Shown here piece by piece: positions 8,902-17,030 of a stretch of 64,000 nt of DNA. Position 1 is the first letter of the stretch. Each line of letters begins with the position of its first letter. Position numbers and translations under genes: made by a program. This stretch comes from CALBPI01 sp039700805. GTDB taxonomy: Bacteria > Pseudomonadota > Gammaproteobacteria > Steroidobacterales > Woeseiaceae. The notes beneath the pieces are model-generated. The model had not been told where the DNA came from. It saw nothing but the letters and a program-made list of their open reading frames with translations, and did no database searches. Where the stretch lies: assembly GCA_039700805.1 (NCBI GenBank), contig JBCAZE010000003.1, positions 1 through 64,000 of the forward strand. The letters are read 5' to 3'.

Positions 8902-9978
8902 ATGGCGAACACACACACCCTGCAAATAGAGCGTAATGTGCGCTATTGGAAACGTCGCGACGAACCTGTTGGCTGGCTGCCGTGGGGTCTCTTGTGGTTA
9001 CTTGGTTTGCTCGTGGTGTTCCTGGTCGGTGCATTGTTGATTGCACCGGAGATGCAACGACACACGCAAACCAGCGTCGCAACCATGCTGAAAGACTATG
9101 ACGCGGTCACGGTCGATGCCGATGGCCAACATGTCATGGTGAGCGCAGAAGCACCGCAAGACGCCGAGACGATGATTCACGCGTTGGCCGCCAACGCACA
9201 ATGCGACACCTGGCTCGGTCTGCGACGTTGTCCCGTCAATGTAAAGACATCTCTGACAGCACCAGTAATGACACCGCGCCTGCATGACTTTCTACTCACA
9301 CGCGACGATCAAACTTGGAACGTGTCTGGCGAGGTCGGTGATGACGAGGCGCGAGCGCGCTTTTCTACGCTGGCCAACAATGACGTCAGCGCGCTGTCCA
9401 TTTCGGGTGAGACGGCGACAAGCTCAGATGCGGAGGCGATAGGACGTGCAACGGCAATCGCCGCGCTACTGCAGTCCGGTGAAGTTCAGTGGCTGGATGG
9501 CGTATTCAGCGTCCGCGGAACAGCCGATCGCGCATCGGCGGATAGGATCACCGCCCTATTCAACCGCACTGAAAATGCGATTGGACTCGGCGACCTCAAT
9601 CTCAAAATTCCTGAAGTCGTGTCCGCCTGCAACGCACAACTCGCTGAGACGTTAGACGGCACACAGATCCGCTTTGCTACCGGCAGTGCGGCAATCAGCC
9701 CTGATAGCGAAGCGCTATTGCGTCGACTGGCGACGATACTCAGCGATTGCCCAGGCAGTGTGACGGTCGATGGTCATACAGACAGCGTGGGCGCGGAAGA
9801 CGCGAACCTGACACTCAGTCATTCGAGGGCCGCGTCTGTCGCGACGGCACTCGCATCGCTCGGTATTGAAAAAGCGCGTATCACATCGCGCGGCTATGGC
9901 GAGTCATCACCGATTGCTGATAACAACACGGCAGCGGGTCGCGCCCGCAACCGCCGCATCGTCATCACCATCGATTAA
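8902..9978 (+). CDS. Membrane-anchored OmpA-domain peptidoglycan-binding protein
   Basis: A 358-residue protein anchored by one inner-membrane helix (about residues 25-47, LLWLLGLLVVFLVGALLIA). The periplasmic middle has BON-like stretches (YDAVTVDADGQHVMVSAEA). Residues about 245-358 are an OmpA/MotB C-terminal domain with the motifs GHTDSVG and RAASVATALASLGI and the terminal NRRIVI, which bind the diaminopimelate of peptidoglycan. Start: ATG at 8902 with GGGGAGGG a few bases upstream; a longer frame from 8818 lacks a site. The next gene starts 15 bases on and encodes another membrane-anchored protein, so the pair may act together at the envelope. The exact role is unknown. Confidence 0.83.
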   Translation: MANTHTLQIERNVRYWKRRDEPVGWLPWGLLWLLGLLVVFLVGALLIAPEMQRHTQTSVATMLKDYDAVTVDADGQHVMVSAEAPQDAETMIHALAANAQCDTWLGLRRCPVNVKTSLTAPVMTPRLHDFLLTRDDQTWNVSGEVGDDEARARFSTLANNDVSALSISGETATSSDAEAIGRATAIAALLQSGEVQWLDGVFSVRGTADRASADRITALFNRTENAIGLGDLNLKIPEVVSACNAQLAETLDGTQIRFATGSAAISPDSEALLRRLATILSDCPGSVTVDGHTDSVGAEDANLTLSHSRAASVATALASLGIEKARITSRGYGESSPIADNNTAAGRARNRRIVITID

Positions 9979-9993
9979 CGCGGGGAGAAAGAC

Positions 9994-11301
9994 ATGGAAT
10001 ATTTACTAGCAAAGTTTGCAATCATTTTTCTATTGGCAGCCCTGCTTGGATTTGCCCTCGGCTACTGGTGGTCACGCCGTCGACTCATTGATGTGACCGA
10101 GAGTTACAGCGCTTTGGTTCAGCAGCGCAGTGACGATGAGGCACGTTGGAACACACTCAACGAACGTGTCAGCGGCATTGGCGATGACTTAGCACCGCGC
10201 TTCCAGAGCGCTATCGCCGGGATTCCGGCACCGGATTTTCCGACGACAGATTTAAGCGGTCTAGAACGCTCACTCAGCAAGCTGCAAGCCGACTTCGATG
10301 CTTTTGAAATCCCGAAACCAGCGCCGACGGATTTGTCGGGGTTAACTGCCGATGTCGCAACGCTCGCGGGTAAAGTATCCAGCATTCGGATGCCATCGTT
10401 AGATTTATCAGACGTTGTCAGTCGCATTGATTCGCTGGCGGCACGTATCGATGCCATCAAGATTCCCGAGCCCGCGCCGACCGATCTATCTGGGATCGAA
10501 CGTCAATTGGTCGCTGTGTCTGGCGCTGTCGACCAGATCGAAATCCCTGCTTCACCGGATCTCTCGGGCATCCATAGCGAGCTTGCAAATCTCAAGCGCG
10601 CGATCGACGGCATAGACATCCCGTCACCGGACTTGGGGTCCATCGAGCGCGAAGTGCACGGATTATCGCAATGGGCGACGTCATCTAATTTCGCTTCCAA
10701 CACCGATCTCGCACCGTTGGCGGCAGGTATCGATGCATTGTCGGAAAAGATCCGTCAGCTGCCGGAGCCGGCAACAACAGACCTCGGCCCAGTGAACGCA
10801 AGATTGAGCGCGCTTGAACAAGCCATCGCCAACTTACCGGTTGTTGAGACGCATGAGGCCGCCGATCTCACACCAATCCAGTTGCGCCTTGAGGCGGTCG
10901 AACGCGCGTTGAAGCAAGTGCCTGTCGTGAAGACACAAGCCGCGCCAGATCTTTCGGGTATCGACAGTCAGCTAGCGGCACTCAAGATCGCTATCGCAAA
11001 GATCGCGACTCGACCAGCGCCTAAGCCTGCGAAAAAAGCAGGGCCTATATTGCTGAAATCCGCAGCGCATGGACCAAAAGACGACCTCAAACGTATTTCA
11101 GGGGTCGGGCCGAAACTCGAGAGGCTGTTGAACCGCAACGGCGTCTATTACTTCTGGCAAGTCGCAGATTGGACGGCCAGGGACATTCGATTAGTCGATG
11201 AAAAATTGGATGTCTTTAAGGGTCGTATCAGTCGGGATTCCTGGGTCAAACAAGCGCGTTCGCTCAAACGCACGGCGGGCGCCGCAACGAAACCCAACTA
11301 G
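9994..11301 (+). CDS. Membrane-anchored DLSGI-repeat protein with C-terminal helix-hairpin-helix domain
   Basis: A 435-residue protein. One membrane helix (residues 5-24) is followed by a coil and then about nine degenerate units of 28-32 residues from 75 to 345, each like xIPxPxPTDLSGIExxLxxLxxxIDxI. After a basic, alanine-rich linker, the last 80 residues (LKRISGVGPKLERLLNRNGV, then YFWQVADWT) match the small helix-hairpin-helix domain often annotated as a predicted FEN1-like 5' nuclease, COG3743, though no nuclease residues were seen. The repeats predict an elongated helical rod between membrane and domain. RBS GGGGAGA precedes the ATG. It is in an operon with the OmpA-domain gene. Function unknown. 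Confidence 0.75.
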   Translation: MEYLLAKFAIIFLLAALLGFALGYWWSRRRLIDVTESYSALVQQRSDDEARWNTLNERVSGIGDDLAPRFQSAIAGIPAPDFPTTDLSGLERSLSKLQADFDAFEIPKPAPTDLSGLTADVATLAGKVSSIRMPSLDLSDVVSRIDSLAARIDAIKIPEPAPTDLSGIERQLVAVSGAVDQIEIPASPDLSGIHSELANLKRAIDGIDIPSPDLGSIEREVHGLSQWATSSNFASNTDLAPLAAGIDALSEKIRQLPEPATTDLGPVNARLSALEQAIANLPVVETHEAADLTPIQLRLEAVERALKQVPVVKTQAAPDLSGIDSQLAALKIAIAKIATRPAPKPAKKAGPILLKSAAHGPKDDLKRISGVGPKLERLLNRNGVYYFWQVADWTARDIRLVDEKLDVFKGRISRDSWVKQARSLKRTAGAATKPN

Positions 11302-11312
11302 CTGAGGGAAGG

Positions 11313-12404
11313 TCACTGCTCCCAGCCGAGCTCCCGCGCAACACGCTGCGTGAGACGCACGGCGCGCGAATCCCGACCATAATTGCGTTTCATCGCGAGA
11401 ATGGCCTGGGAGGTCCGGCGACGTTGGCGACGGCAATGATCATTGCGTGCGATCGACATGGTCGCGTCAATGGTCATATCAACACCGCGGCACAAAGACG
11501 CGCCGGCATGCCAAGCGGCAACGTCTTTTGCCATCCATTGCGGTTGTTCAGCGATGCGGCGATTGAGCCGCTCAACGAAGACCGGCCGATCCGCAAAGCA
11601 AGGATGCAATCCCGCGTACGCCGCTAGACTGCGATCTTCTTCGTAAGCGCAGATGGTCGCGACGGTCTTTTCCTCGGTAATGCCCTGATAGTCACGTCGT
11701 GCTGTTTGCTGTCGACTTGCGGTGAAGACAAATTGTGTATGTTCGGCATTCGCTGATTCCCACGGCATCAGAACACCTGCTGCGGCCAGTGAGTCCAGAA
11801 AACGTTGCTCGTCGTAAGGCTGATTGGTGTAGATGAGCACCTGCTCTTGACCGCGACGTTCTCCGGACTGCCCAGCAATGGGCTCCAACACTGGCCCGCC
11901 CGTGACGTACCCGATCACGCCGGTGGCCAATACCAATAGCGGCGATAACACCGTAATCGACCATGCAGCAATCGGCGCTCGACTCAAGCCAATGGTCAGC
12001 ACACCAAGCCAAAAGGCATCCGTCAAAACGAACAGCAAGAATGGGTTTTTGGAGAACCGAATGGCTGAACCGGCAGGCGCATAATCGGTGAAAAGAACAG
12101 CATTCAGACGTTCGGCATCGACCATGGCAGCGAGCGCACCCAATGCGACGGCAAACGCAAGTATGGCAACCCATCGAGCGAGCACCGTACCGTCGCGCGC
12201 CATCAAATACATCGCGAGAAACACGGCAAAACTTGGTACGTGCAGAACGCCGCCGGAGACGGGTAGCGGCAGTAAGTAATCAAACAACGCAGACCCGGAA
12301 CCCCAAACACCGCGACAACCGGCGGCGCCAGCAATCAAGGCAGGCGTGAGCCATACGACGATCGCGATCAGCAGCACCTTGGTTTTACGCGCGTTCCAGT
12401 TCAT
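11313..12404 (-). CDS. Unrecognised polytopic membrane protein with soluble C-terminal region
   Basis: A 363-residue protein I could not place in a family. The first 170 or so residues contain five to six hydrophobic helices (for example VLLIAIVVWLTPALIAGAAG and LSPLLVLATGVIGYVTGG). The remaining 190 residues are soluble, rich in Gln, Arg and Ala, with four cysteines (in TICAYEED, LHPCFADR, ASLCRGVD and NDHCRRQR) that could form disulfides or bind a metal. It is convergent with the DLSGI-repeat gene and divergent from the K+ channel gene. No clear ribosome site was seen before the ATG. Real coding is supported by length and by the membrane pattern. Confidence 0.65.
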   Translation of the reverse strand: MNWNARKTKVLLIAIVVWLTPALIAGAAGCRGVWGSGSALFDYLLPLPVSGGVLHVPSFAVFLAMYLMARDGTVLARWVAILAFAVALGALAAMVDAERLNAVLFTDYAPAGSAIRFSKNPFLLFVLTDAFWLGVLTIGLSRAPIAAWSITVLSPLLVLATGVIGYVTGGPVLEPIAGQSGERRGQEQVLIYTNQPYDEQRFLDSLAAAGVLMPWESANAEHTQFVFTASRQQTARRDYQGITEEKTVATICAYEEDRSLAAYAGLHPCFADRPVFVERLNRRIAEQPQWMAKDVAAWHAGASLCRGVDMTIDATMSIARNDHCRRQRRRTSQAILAMKRNYGRDSRAVRLTQRVARELGWEQ

Positions 12405-12536
12405 GCCGCTAATGTACCGATAGCGGGGAGCCCATGAACAGCAACGGGTTCACAATCCTGCGACCTTGGATAGTGCTGCGACGATGCCGCATTCTGTTAC
12501 GATTTCGGTGAAGAACAAGACAGAAGGCGCTGAAGG

Positions 12537-12962
12537 ATGCTGATCAAGCAGCTCATAATCGGTTCGTCCATGGTGCTGGTCACTGCCAGCCTTCACGTCG
12601 TCGCCTTGTTTTTCCTTGCCGTCAGATCACGTCGTATGTTGATCGATTCAACCTGGTCTGAAAACTATCTAAAACGGCTCGTCATTCTCTCGTTACTCGT
12701 TCTCGCCGTGGTTGCGATTCACTCCGTGGGTGTTTGGCTGTGGGCATTTTTCTATCTGGCAATCGGTGAGTTTTCTGAGTTTGGCCGCGCGCTATATTTT
12801 TCAGCAACCACAATTACGACGCTCGGCTACGGCGATATCACGCTATCTCCCGACTGGCAGTTGACCAGCACCTTCGAGGCATTAAGCGGGCTCATCCTAA
12901 TCGGTGTCAGCACCGCCTTCATGTTCGAGATGATGCGCCATGTCTTGGACGATGCGACTTGA
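12537..12962 (+). CDS. Two-pore-helix type potassium channel
   Basis: A 141-residue inner-membrane channel subunit. It has an N-terminal helix, a second helix (LVILSLLVLAVVAIHSVGVW), a pore region with the K+ selectivity filter TTITTLGYGDITL, and an inner helix (GLILIGVSTAFMFEMM). TxxTxGYGD is the signature of K+-selective channels; four subunits build the pore. No RCK or cyclic-nucleotide regulatory domain is attached, so gating is by the membrane part alone or by partners. RBS AGAAGG precedes the ATG by about 8 bases. Neighbours are unrelated. Confidence 0.9.
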   Translation: MLIKQLIIGSSMVLVTASLHVVALFFLAVRSRRMLIDSTWSENYLKRLVILSLLVLAVVAIHSVGVWLWAFFYLAIGEFSEFGRALYFSATTITTLGYGDITLSPDWQLTSTFEALSGLILIGVSTAFMFEMMRHVLDDAT

Positions 12963-13012
12963 GGCCGACAACGATCAACACGATGTTGGTTGCAACGAAC
13001 AACAGTGTCGCG

Positions 13013-14020
13013 CTAGTTGTTAGCGCCAAGACCTTTGAACACTGTTTTACCGATGACACGCCCCGTTTCCTGCTGCAGATGTGCCATCTGCAATCCTTCG
13101 ACTGTCAGCGCGCCAGCGAATTGAGTCGCGGTGCTCTTTACGGCACCACTGTCGACTAATTGCGAAACCGTCGACAACAGCTGATGCTGACTCGCCATAT
13201 CGTGCGTATCAAACATCGGGCGCGCGAACATGAACTCCCAACACAACGCCAACGATTTTGGTTTCATCGACAGAATGTCGATCGCTTTCGGGTCGTCGAT
13301 CAACGCGATACGTCCCCGCGGGGCGATCACATCGACGATGCTCGGCATATGTTGATCAGAAGCGGTCAACGAGGCAACGAAGGAGGGGACGAGCGATAAG
13401 TCTTTCAGTTGCGCAACGATCGACGCGTGGTGATCAATGACGTGATGGGCGCCCATCGACTTCGCCCAGTCTTTGGTTTCCGGCCTCGATGCCGTACCGA
13501 CCACAGTCATATGCGTCAGCGCACGCGCGATCTGTACGAGCGCTGATCCGACGCCGCCGGCTGCACCGGTGATCAACAACACGCCTTCGGACTCACCCGC
13601 CGAGGAGACACCGAGAGAATCGAATAACAGCTCCCATGCCGTGATGACCGTCAGCGGCAATGCTGCCGCTTCCTCAAATGACAAAGCGGTGGGCATTGGT
13701 CCGACGATACGTTCATCAACCAGATGGCGTTCACAATTGGTACCTTGTCGCGTGATATCGCCGGCGTAAAACACACGGTCGCCGACACTGAAATTCACGA
13801 CCTCGGCACCGACGGCCTCGACGATACCCGCCGCATCGTAACCAAGCACATGCCGCTCGAAGGCGGCCGGCCGCGCTGCCCGAATCTTGGTGTCCACTGG
13901 ATTGACCGAGACTGCATGTACGGACACCAGGAGATCACGGGGACCCGGCGTTGGCTCGGGCAGCTCAAATTCCTCGAGCACCTCAGGTGAACCGGGTTGG
14001 CGGTATCCAATCGCACGCAT
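13013..14020 (-). CDS. Zinc-type alcohol dehydrogenase/quinone oxidoreductase family protein
   Basis: A 335-residue medium-chain dehydrogenase/reductase. It opens MRAIGYRQPGSPEVLEEFEL, has the GroES-like fold with SVNPVDTKIR and GYDAAGIVEAVGAEV, and a Rossmann nucleotide site LLITGAAGGVGSALVQIAR that should bind NADPH. The catalytic and structural zinc cysteines of true alcohol dehydrogenases are absent, which fits the zinc-independent quinone oxidoreductase (ZADH1/YhdH-like) branch that reduces quinones or enones in the cytosol. AGGAG precedes the ATG. It is convergent with the K+ channel gene. Confidence 0.88.
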   Translation of the reverse strand: MRAIGYRQPGSPEVLEEFELPEPTPGPRDLLVSVHAVSVNPVDTKIRAARPAAFERHVLGYDAAGIVEAVGAEVVNFSVGDRVFYAGDITRQGTNCERHLVDERIVGPMPTALSFEEAAALPLTVITAWELLFDSLGVSSAGESEGVLLITGAAGGVGSALVQIARALTHMTVVGTASRPETKDWAKSMGAHHVIDHHASIVAQLKDLSLVPSFVASLTASDQHMPSIVDVIAPRGRIALIDDPKAIDILSMKPKSLALCWEFMFARPMFDTHDMASQHQLLSTVSQLVDSGAVKSTATQFAGALTVEGLQMAHLQQETGRVIGKTVFKGLGANN

Positions 14021-14091
14021 CGCACGCTCCTGTGGGGGCTTGTTAGAAAGCCGTAGTGTAACTGACGTTCATCACACCCTATGCATGGGCC

Positions 14092-14119
14092 AAAAGAAAA
14101 ACCCCGGCAGCGCCGGGGT
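14092..14119 (-). terminator. Intrinsic terminator of the siderophore-receptor gene
   Basis: On the minus strand the self-complementary arms ACCCCGGC and GCCGGGGT with a short loop are followed directly by TTTTCTTTT. It lies about 40 bases beyond the receptor stop, a canonical Rho-independent terminator. Confidence 0.88.
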
Positions 14120-14159
14120 CTTTGGGGGGGTGCGGGAATTCCTTTCCCGACAATGGAAC

Positions 14160-16301
14160 TCAGAATTGGAATGTGGCTGTCAGACGCGCGTTGATGGGCT
14201 CGCCCGTCGAGATGTTGTCGTTGCTATGCGCATCCGGGAAATAGTCTTCATCCAAGAGATTCTCGATGTTGAGCTGCAACATCAATCGATCGGTGGCCTG
14301 ATAAAAGGTCGCCGCATCGACACGTGTAAAAGAAGGAACCTCGACGGCGTTGTCTTCCCTAACGAAGAACGCGTCCTGGTAAGTGGCGCCAATACCGAAG
14401 CCAAGTCGCTCGTTAATTTGGAAATTGTTCCAGATCGAGAACATGTTATCGGGCGTCTGACGCGTCTTGTTGCCGTCGTTACCGCTGCCGTCAGCGCGCT
14501 GCACTTCGCCATCCAAGGTTGCAAGCCCCGTGACGATCGACCAACGCGGGGTGATTTGTCCTGTCAATTGCAGCTCGACACCAGGCGTAGTCGAGCCCTC
14601 GATGATGATGACCTGTTCCGGGTCCTCGGGATCAACCGACGTAAAGCTCTCACGATCCAGTTCGAATACCGCGGCCGTCAAACTGAGATCCGGACGAATA
14701 TCCCACTTCAAGCCGATCTCGCGATTTTCGAAAAACTGCGCGCGCGTGCTCTCACTATCAAGGTTCAGTGTTAGGAATTGATCGCCAGAGCGAGGTAAGA
14801 ACGTCTCGGAGTAGCTCGCGTAGACCGAAATGTTTTCTGCTGGTTTGTAGATAAACCCTAAGCGCGGTGTGACCTCAGAGTCTTTGCGCGAAAAATTGCC
14901 ATCAATCGCATCGCCATCGTTTTGCTCGATCCGGTCGAGCACATCGATATCGAACACGTCATACCGTAAACCGGCGATTAACTTGAACGAATCCGTGAGG
15001 TTGATCTGATCCTGCAAATACAACGATGTAAAGCTGACATCCGAGTCTCGATTGCGTACCTCGTTGGAATACGCAAAAGCTGGAATGACCAACGGATCAG
15101 AGAAAGGCAACACGAGCTGGTCGTCTCCGTTGTCGGCAAATACGTTGTCGAACCGAGCGTTGCTCGTTTCTTGTTGCCCGACTTCCGCGCCGATCAGCAT
15201 CGTGTGTCCAAACCGACCCGTCGTGAACTCCGTGACAAGATTACCTTGAGCGATGAAATTGGAGCGCTCCGTGGTATCGCGATAGCCATCAAGCTCAACC
15301 GAATCGAAGACACCATTGGTCACGAGGACCGAATCACTGGGGTAGAGGTTTTGGTAAAGTTTGTCGTAGTCCGCGTATTGAACCGTCACGTTGCCACGCA
15401 GTTTGTCAGAGAATGCGTGATCCACACGCGCTCGGAGCAAATGCGCTTCGAGCGTTGTGAAGTTCTGGTCCGGAGCACCGAAGAAGGTATCTTCGAAGCC
15501 TTCCAGTGGCACGTCAGCACCACCGTCGACTATCCGAGATGGTACGCCACGATCGACAACCCGATCATCGTTTAAATATTCATAAGAGAATGTTGCACTC
15601 GTGTCTGGAGAAAGCTCGACTTTCAAGGTCGGATTGATCGCGTACGTCGTGCCATCGAAAAAGTCGCGATGATTGTCGAGTCCTTGATAGAACGCATTGA
15701 CTCGGAGGGCCGAGTTATCGGAGGTCGCGATGTTGCTGTCCAGCGTGGCAATGTAGGCGCCAAAGGAGTCGGCACTGACGCTGGTGGTATTGAACATGTC
15801 GCCGATGATGGCTTGTTTCTGAACGCGATTGATAACACCGCCGCCACCCCCACGACCGAACAATAAGGCATTTGCGCCGCGCAGGATCTCGACTTGCTGC
15901 ACGTTGTAGAGCGGGCGGTAGTACTGCACATCATCGCGCACACCATCGACGAAGAAATCCGCCGTGGTTTGTATACCGCGAATAATAATCGCATCACGAT
16001 GGCCTTCACCTTGACTGATCGACAAACCCGGCGTGTAGCGAAGTACATCACCGAAATTCTGGAATGCCTGATCGCTGATTTGATCAGCGGTCAAAATCGA
16101 CAGACTTTGCGGTACGTCGACGATCGGCGTTGGCGTCTTCACCGAGTTGATCTTATCGATCGAGAGGTAGCGTCCTTCAACGACGATTTCGTCGATATCG
16201 TTTCCGTCTTGTTGGGCGGATGCTGCAGCAGAGAGCGACAGCGCGGCGACCGAAACCACGATACGGCGTAAGCCGGTGCGGTCCGTAAAAACAGTCTTCA
16301 T
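14160..16301 (-). CDS. TonB-dependent siderophore (ferric catecholate/hydroxamate type) receptor
   Basis: A 713-residue outer-membrane receptor. It has a signal peptide ending SAAASAQ, a TonB box-like IDEIVVEGRY, and a plug domain with the siderophore-receptor motifs VDVPQSLSILTADQI, FGDVLRYTPGLSI, IIIRGIQTTADFFVDGVRDD and VEILRGANALLFGRGGGGGV. The barrel follows, ending in ARLTATFQF. These motifs place it with FhuA/Fiu-type receptors importing ferric siderophores; the ligand is not determinable. A Fur-like box 44-62 bases upstream implies iron repression. A strong terminator closes the gene, so it appears monocistronic. Confidence 0.92.
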   Translation of the reverse strand: MKTVFTDRTGLRRIVVSVAALSLSAAASAQQDGNDIDEIVVEGRYLSIDKINSVKTPTPIVDVPQSLSILTADQISDQAFQNFGDVLRYTPGLSISQGEGHRDAIIIRGIQTTADFFVDGVRDDVQYYRPLYNVQQVEILRGANALLFGRGGGGGVINRVQKQAIIGDMFNTTSVSADSFGAYIATLDSNIATSDNSALRVNAFYQGLDNHRDFFDGTTYAINPTLKVELSPDTSATFSYEYLNDDRVVDRGVPSRIVDGGADVPLEGFEDTFFGAPDQNFTTLEAHLLRARVDHAFSDKLRGNVTVQYADYDKLYQNLYPSDSVLVTNGVFDSVELDGYRDTTERSNFIAQGNLVTEFTTGRFGHTMLIGAEVGQQETSNARFDNVFADNGDDQLVLPFSDPLVIPAFAYSNEVRNRDSDVSFTSLYLQDQINLTDSFKLIAGLRYDVFDIDVLDRIEQNDGDAIDGNFSRKDSEVTPRLGFIYKPAENISVYASYSETFLPRSGDQFLTLNLDSESTRAQFFENREIGLKWDIRPDLSLTAAVFELDRESFTSVDPEDPEQVIIIEGSTTPGVELQLTGQITPRWSIVTGLATLDGEVQRADGSGNDGNKTRQTPDNMFSIWNNFQINERLGFGIGATYQDAFFVREDNAVEVPSFTRVDAATFYQATDRLMLQLNIENLLDEDYFPDAHSNDNISTGEPINARLTATFQF

Positions 16302-16344
16302 TGTTGGTTAGTTCCAAAGGTAGGTTGATGCGGACGATAACGTA

Positions 16345-16363
16345 AATGAGATTGATTCGCAAT
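16345..16363 (-). promoter_or_regulatory. Candidate Fur box
   Basis: On the minus strand the 19-mer ATTGCGAATCAATCTCATT matches the Fur-box form AATGAGAATCATTCTCATT at 16 of 19 positions by direct comparison. Its placement upstream of a siderophore-receptor gene supports the call. Confidence 0.65.
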
Positions 16364-16502
16364 AACGTTTGACCTGTTTTTCAAGAAAACTCAACAGTCT
16401 TGCTGTCATTGGTAGTTGACACACCGGCAATCGCCCTGGAATCCGCTCACGGCCGAATCTCGCGAGTATCCGAATACGCTGGTTTGGCGGTAGACTGATG
16501 CT

Positions 16503-17030
16503 ATGGAAATGCGCAAAACCACATTGTTGTTTTTGGCCGTCTCTTTTGGCGTGGCCGCATGCAACGCAGCACAGCAGTCTACCGATACAGAGGCTTCCGC
16601 CGAATCGCTCCGGCCCCCGACAAACGGTCCCGCCGTCGGTCCGTCGATTGCAAACACGGGCGCATATGCGACCGCCATGTGCTATTTGTTGTCGAATGAC
16701 GTGACGACCGCCGGATTCCGGCTTACGGCCGCAGGGCAGGCACCTTCCGGCGTCTTTATTGTTGAGACAGCAGACGCGAAACAAGGCACGGCGAGCAAGA
16801 CGATCACGACACTCGCCAACGGCGAACCTAGCCCCGGCGGCATAGTGACGTTTGATGCCGCCACCGATACCGACAACGGCATCATGACTGGGCGTCATCG
16901 ATGGTCGTTCAATTTAAGGTCAGCGACCTTTCTTGGTGATGTAGATCAAGCCATCGAGCAATCGATGACATTGCAGCGCCTGAACTGCGGCGCTCTAGAG
17001 CGCTCGATGGACTTTTCTATTACACGCTGA
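16503..17030 (+). CDS. Small lipoprotein of unknown function
   Basis: A 175-residue protein with a lipoprotein signal sequence, KTTLLFLAVSFGVAAC, where the lipobox GVAAC puts the lipid-modified Cys near residue 20. A Ser/Thr/Pro-rich spacer follows, then a compact domain with conserved-looking Cys residues (AMCYLLSND, RLNCGALE), possibly a disulfide. ATG at 16509 could be the true start instead. No family was recognised. The gene is divergent from the siderophore receptor and its stop abuts the stop of the histidine kinase. The residue after the lipidated Cys is Asn rather than Asp, which by the usual rule predicts sorting to the outer membrane. Confidence 0.65.
   Translation: MEMRKTTLLFLAVSFGVAACNAAQQSTDTEASAESLRPPTNGPAVGPSIANTGAYATAMCYLLSNDVTTAGFRLTAAGQAPSGVFIVETADAKQGTASKTITTLANGEPSPGGIVTFDAATDTDNGIMTGRHRWSFNLRSATFLGDVDQAIEQSMTLQRLNCGALERSMDFSITR

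Noticed and set aside
13887..14774. A 295-codon plus-strand ORF across the siderophore-receptor terminator.
   Set aside because: It runs antisense through the quinone oxidoreductase, a strong terminator and the receptor gene; composition is unlike a protein.
16308..16898. A 196-codon minus-strand ORF overlapping the small lipoprotein gene and the Fur-like box.
   Set aside because: The plus-strand frame has a clear lipoprotein signal; the minus frame has none and crosses the receptor promoter.
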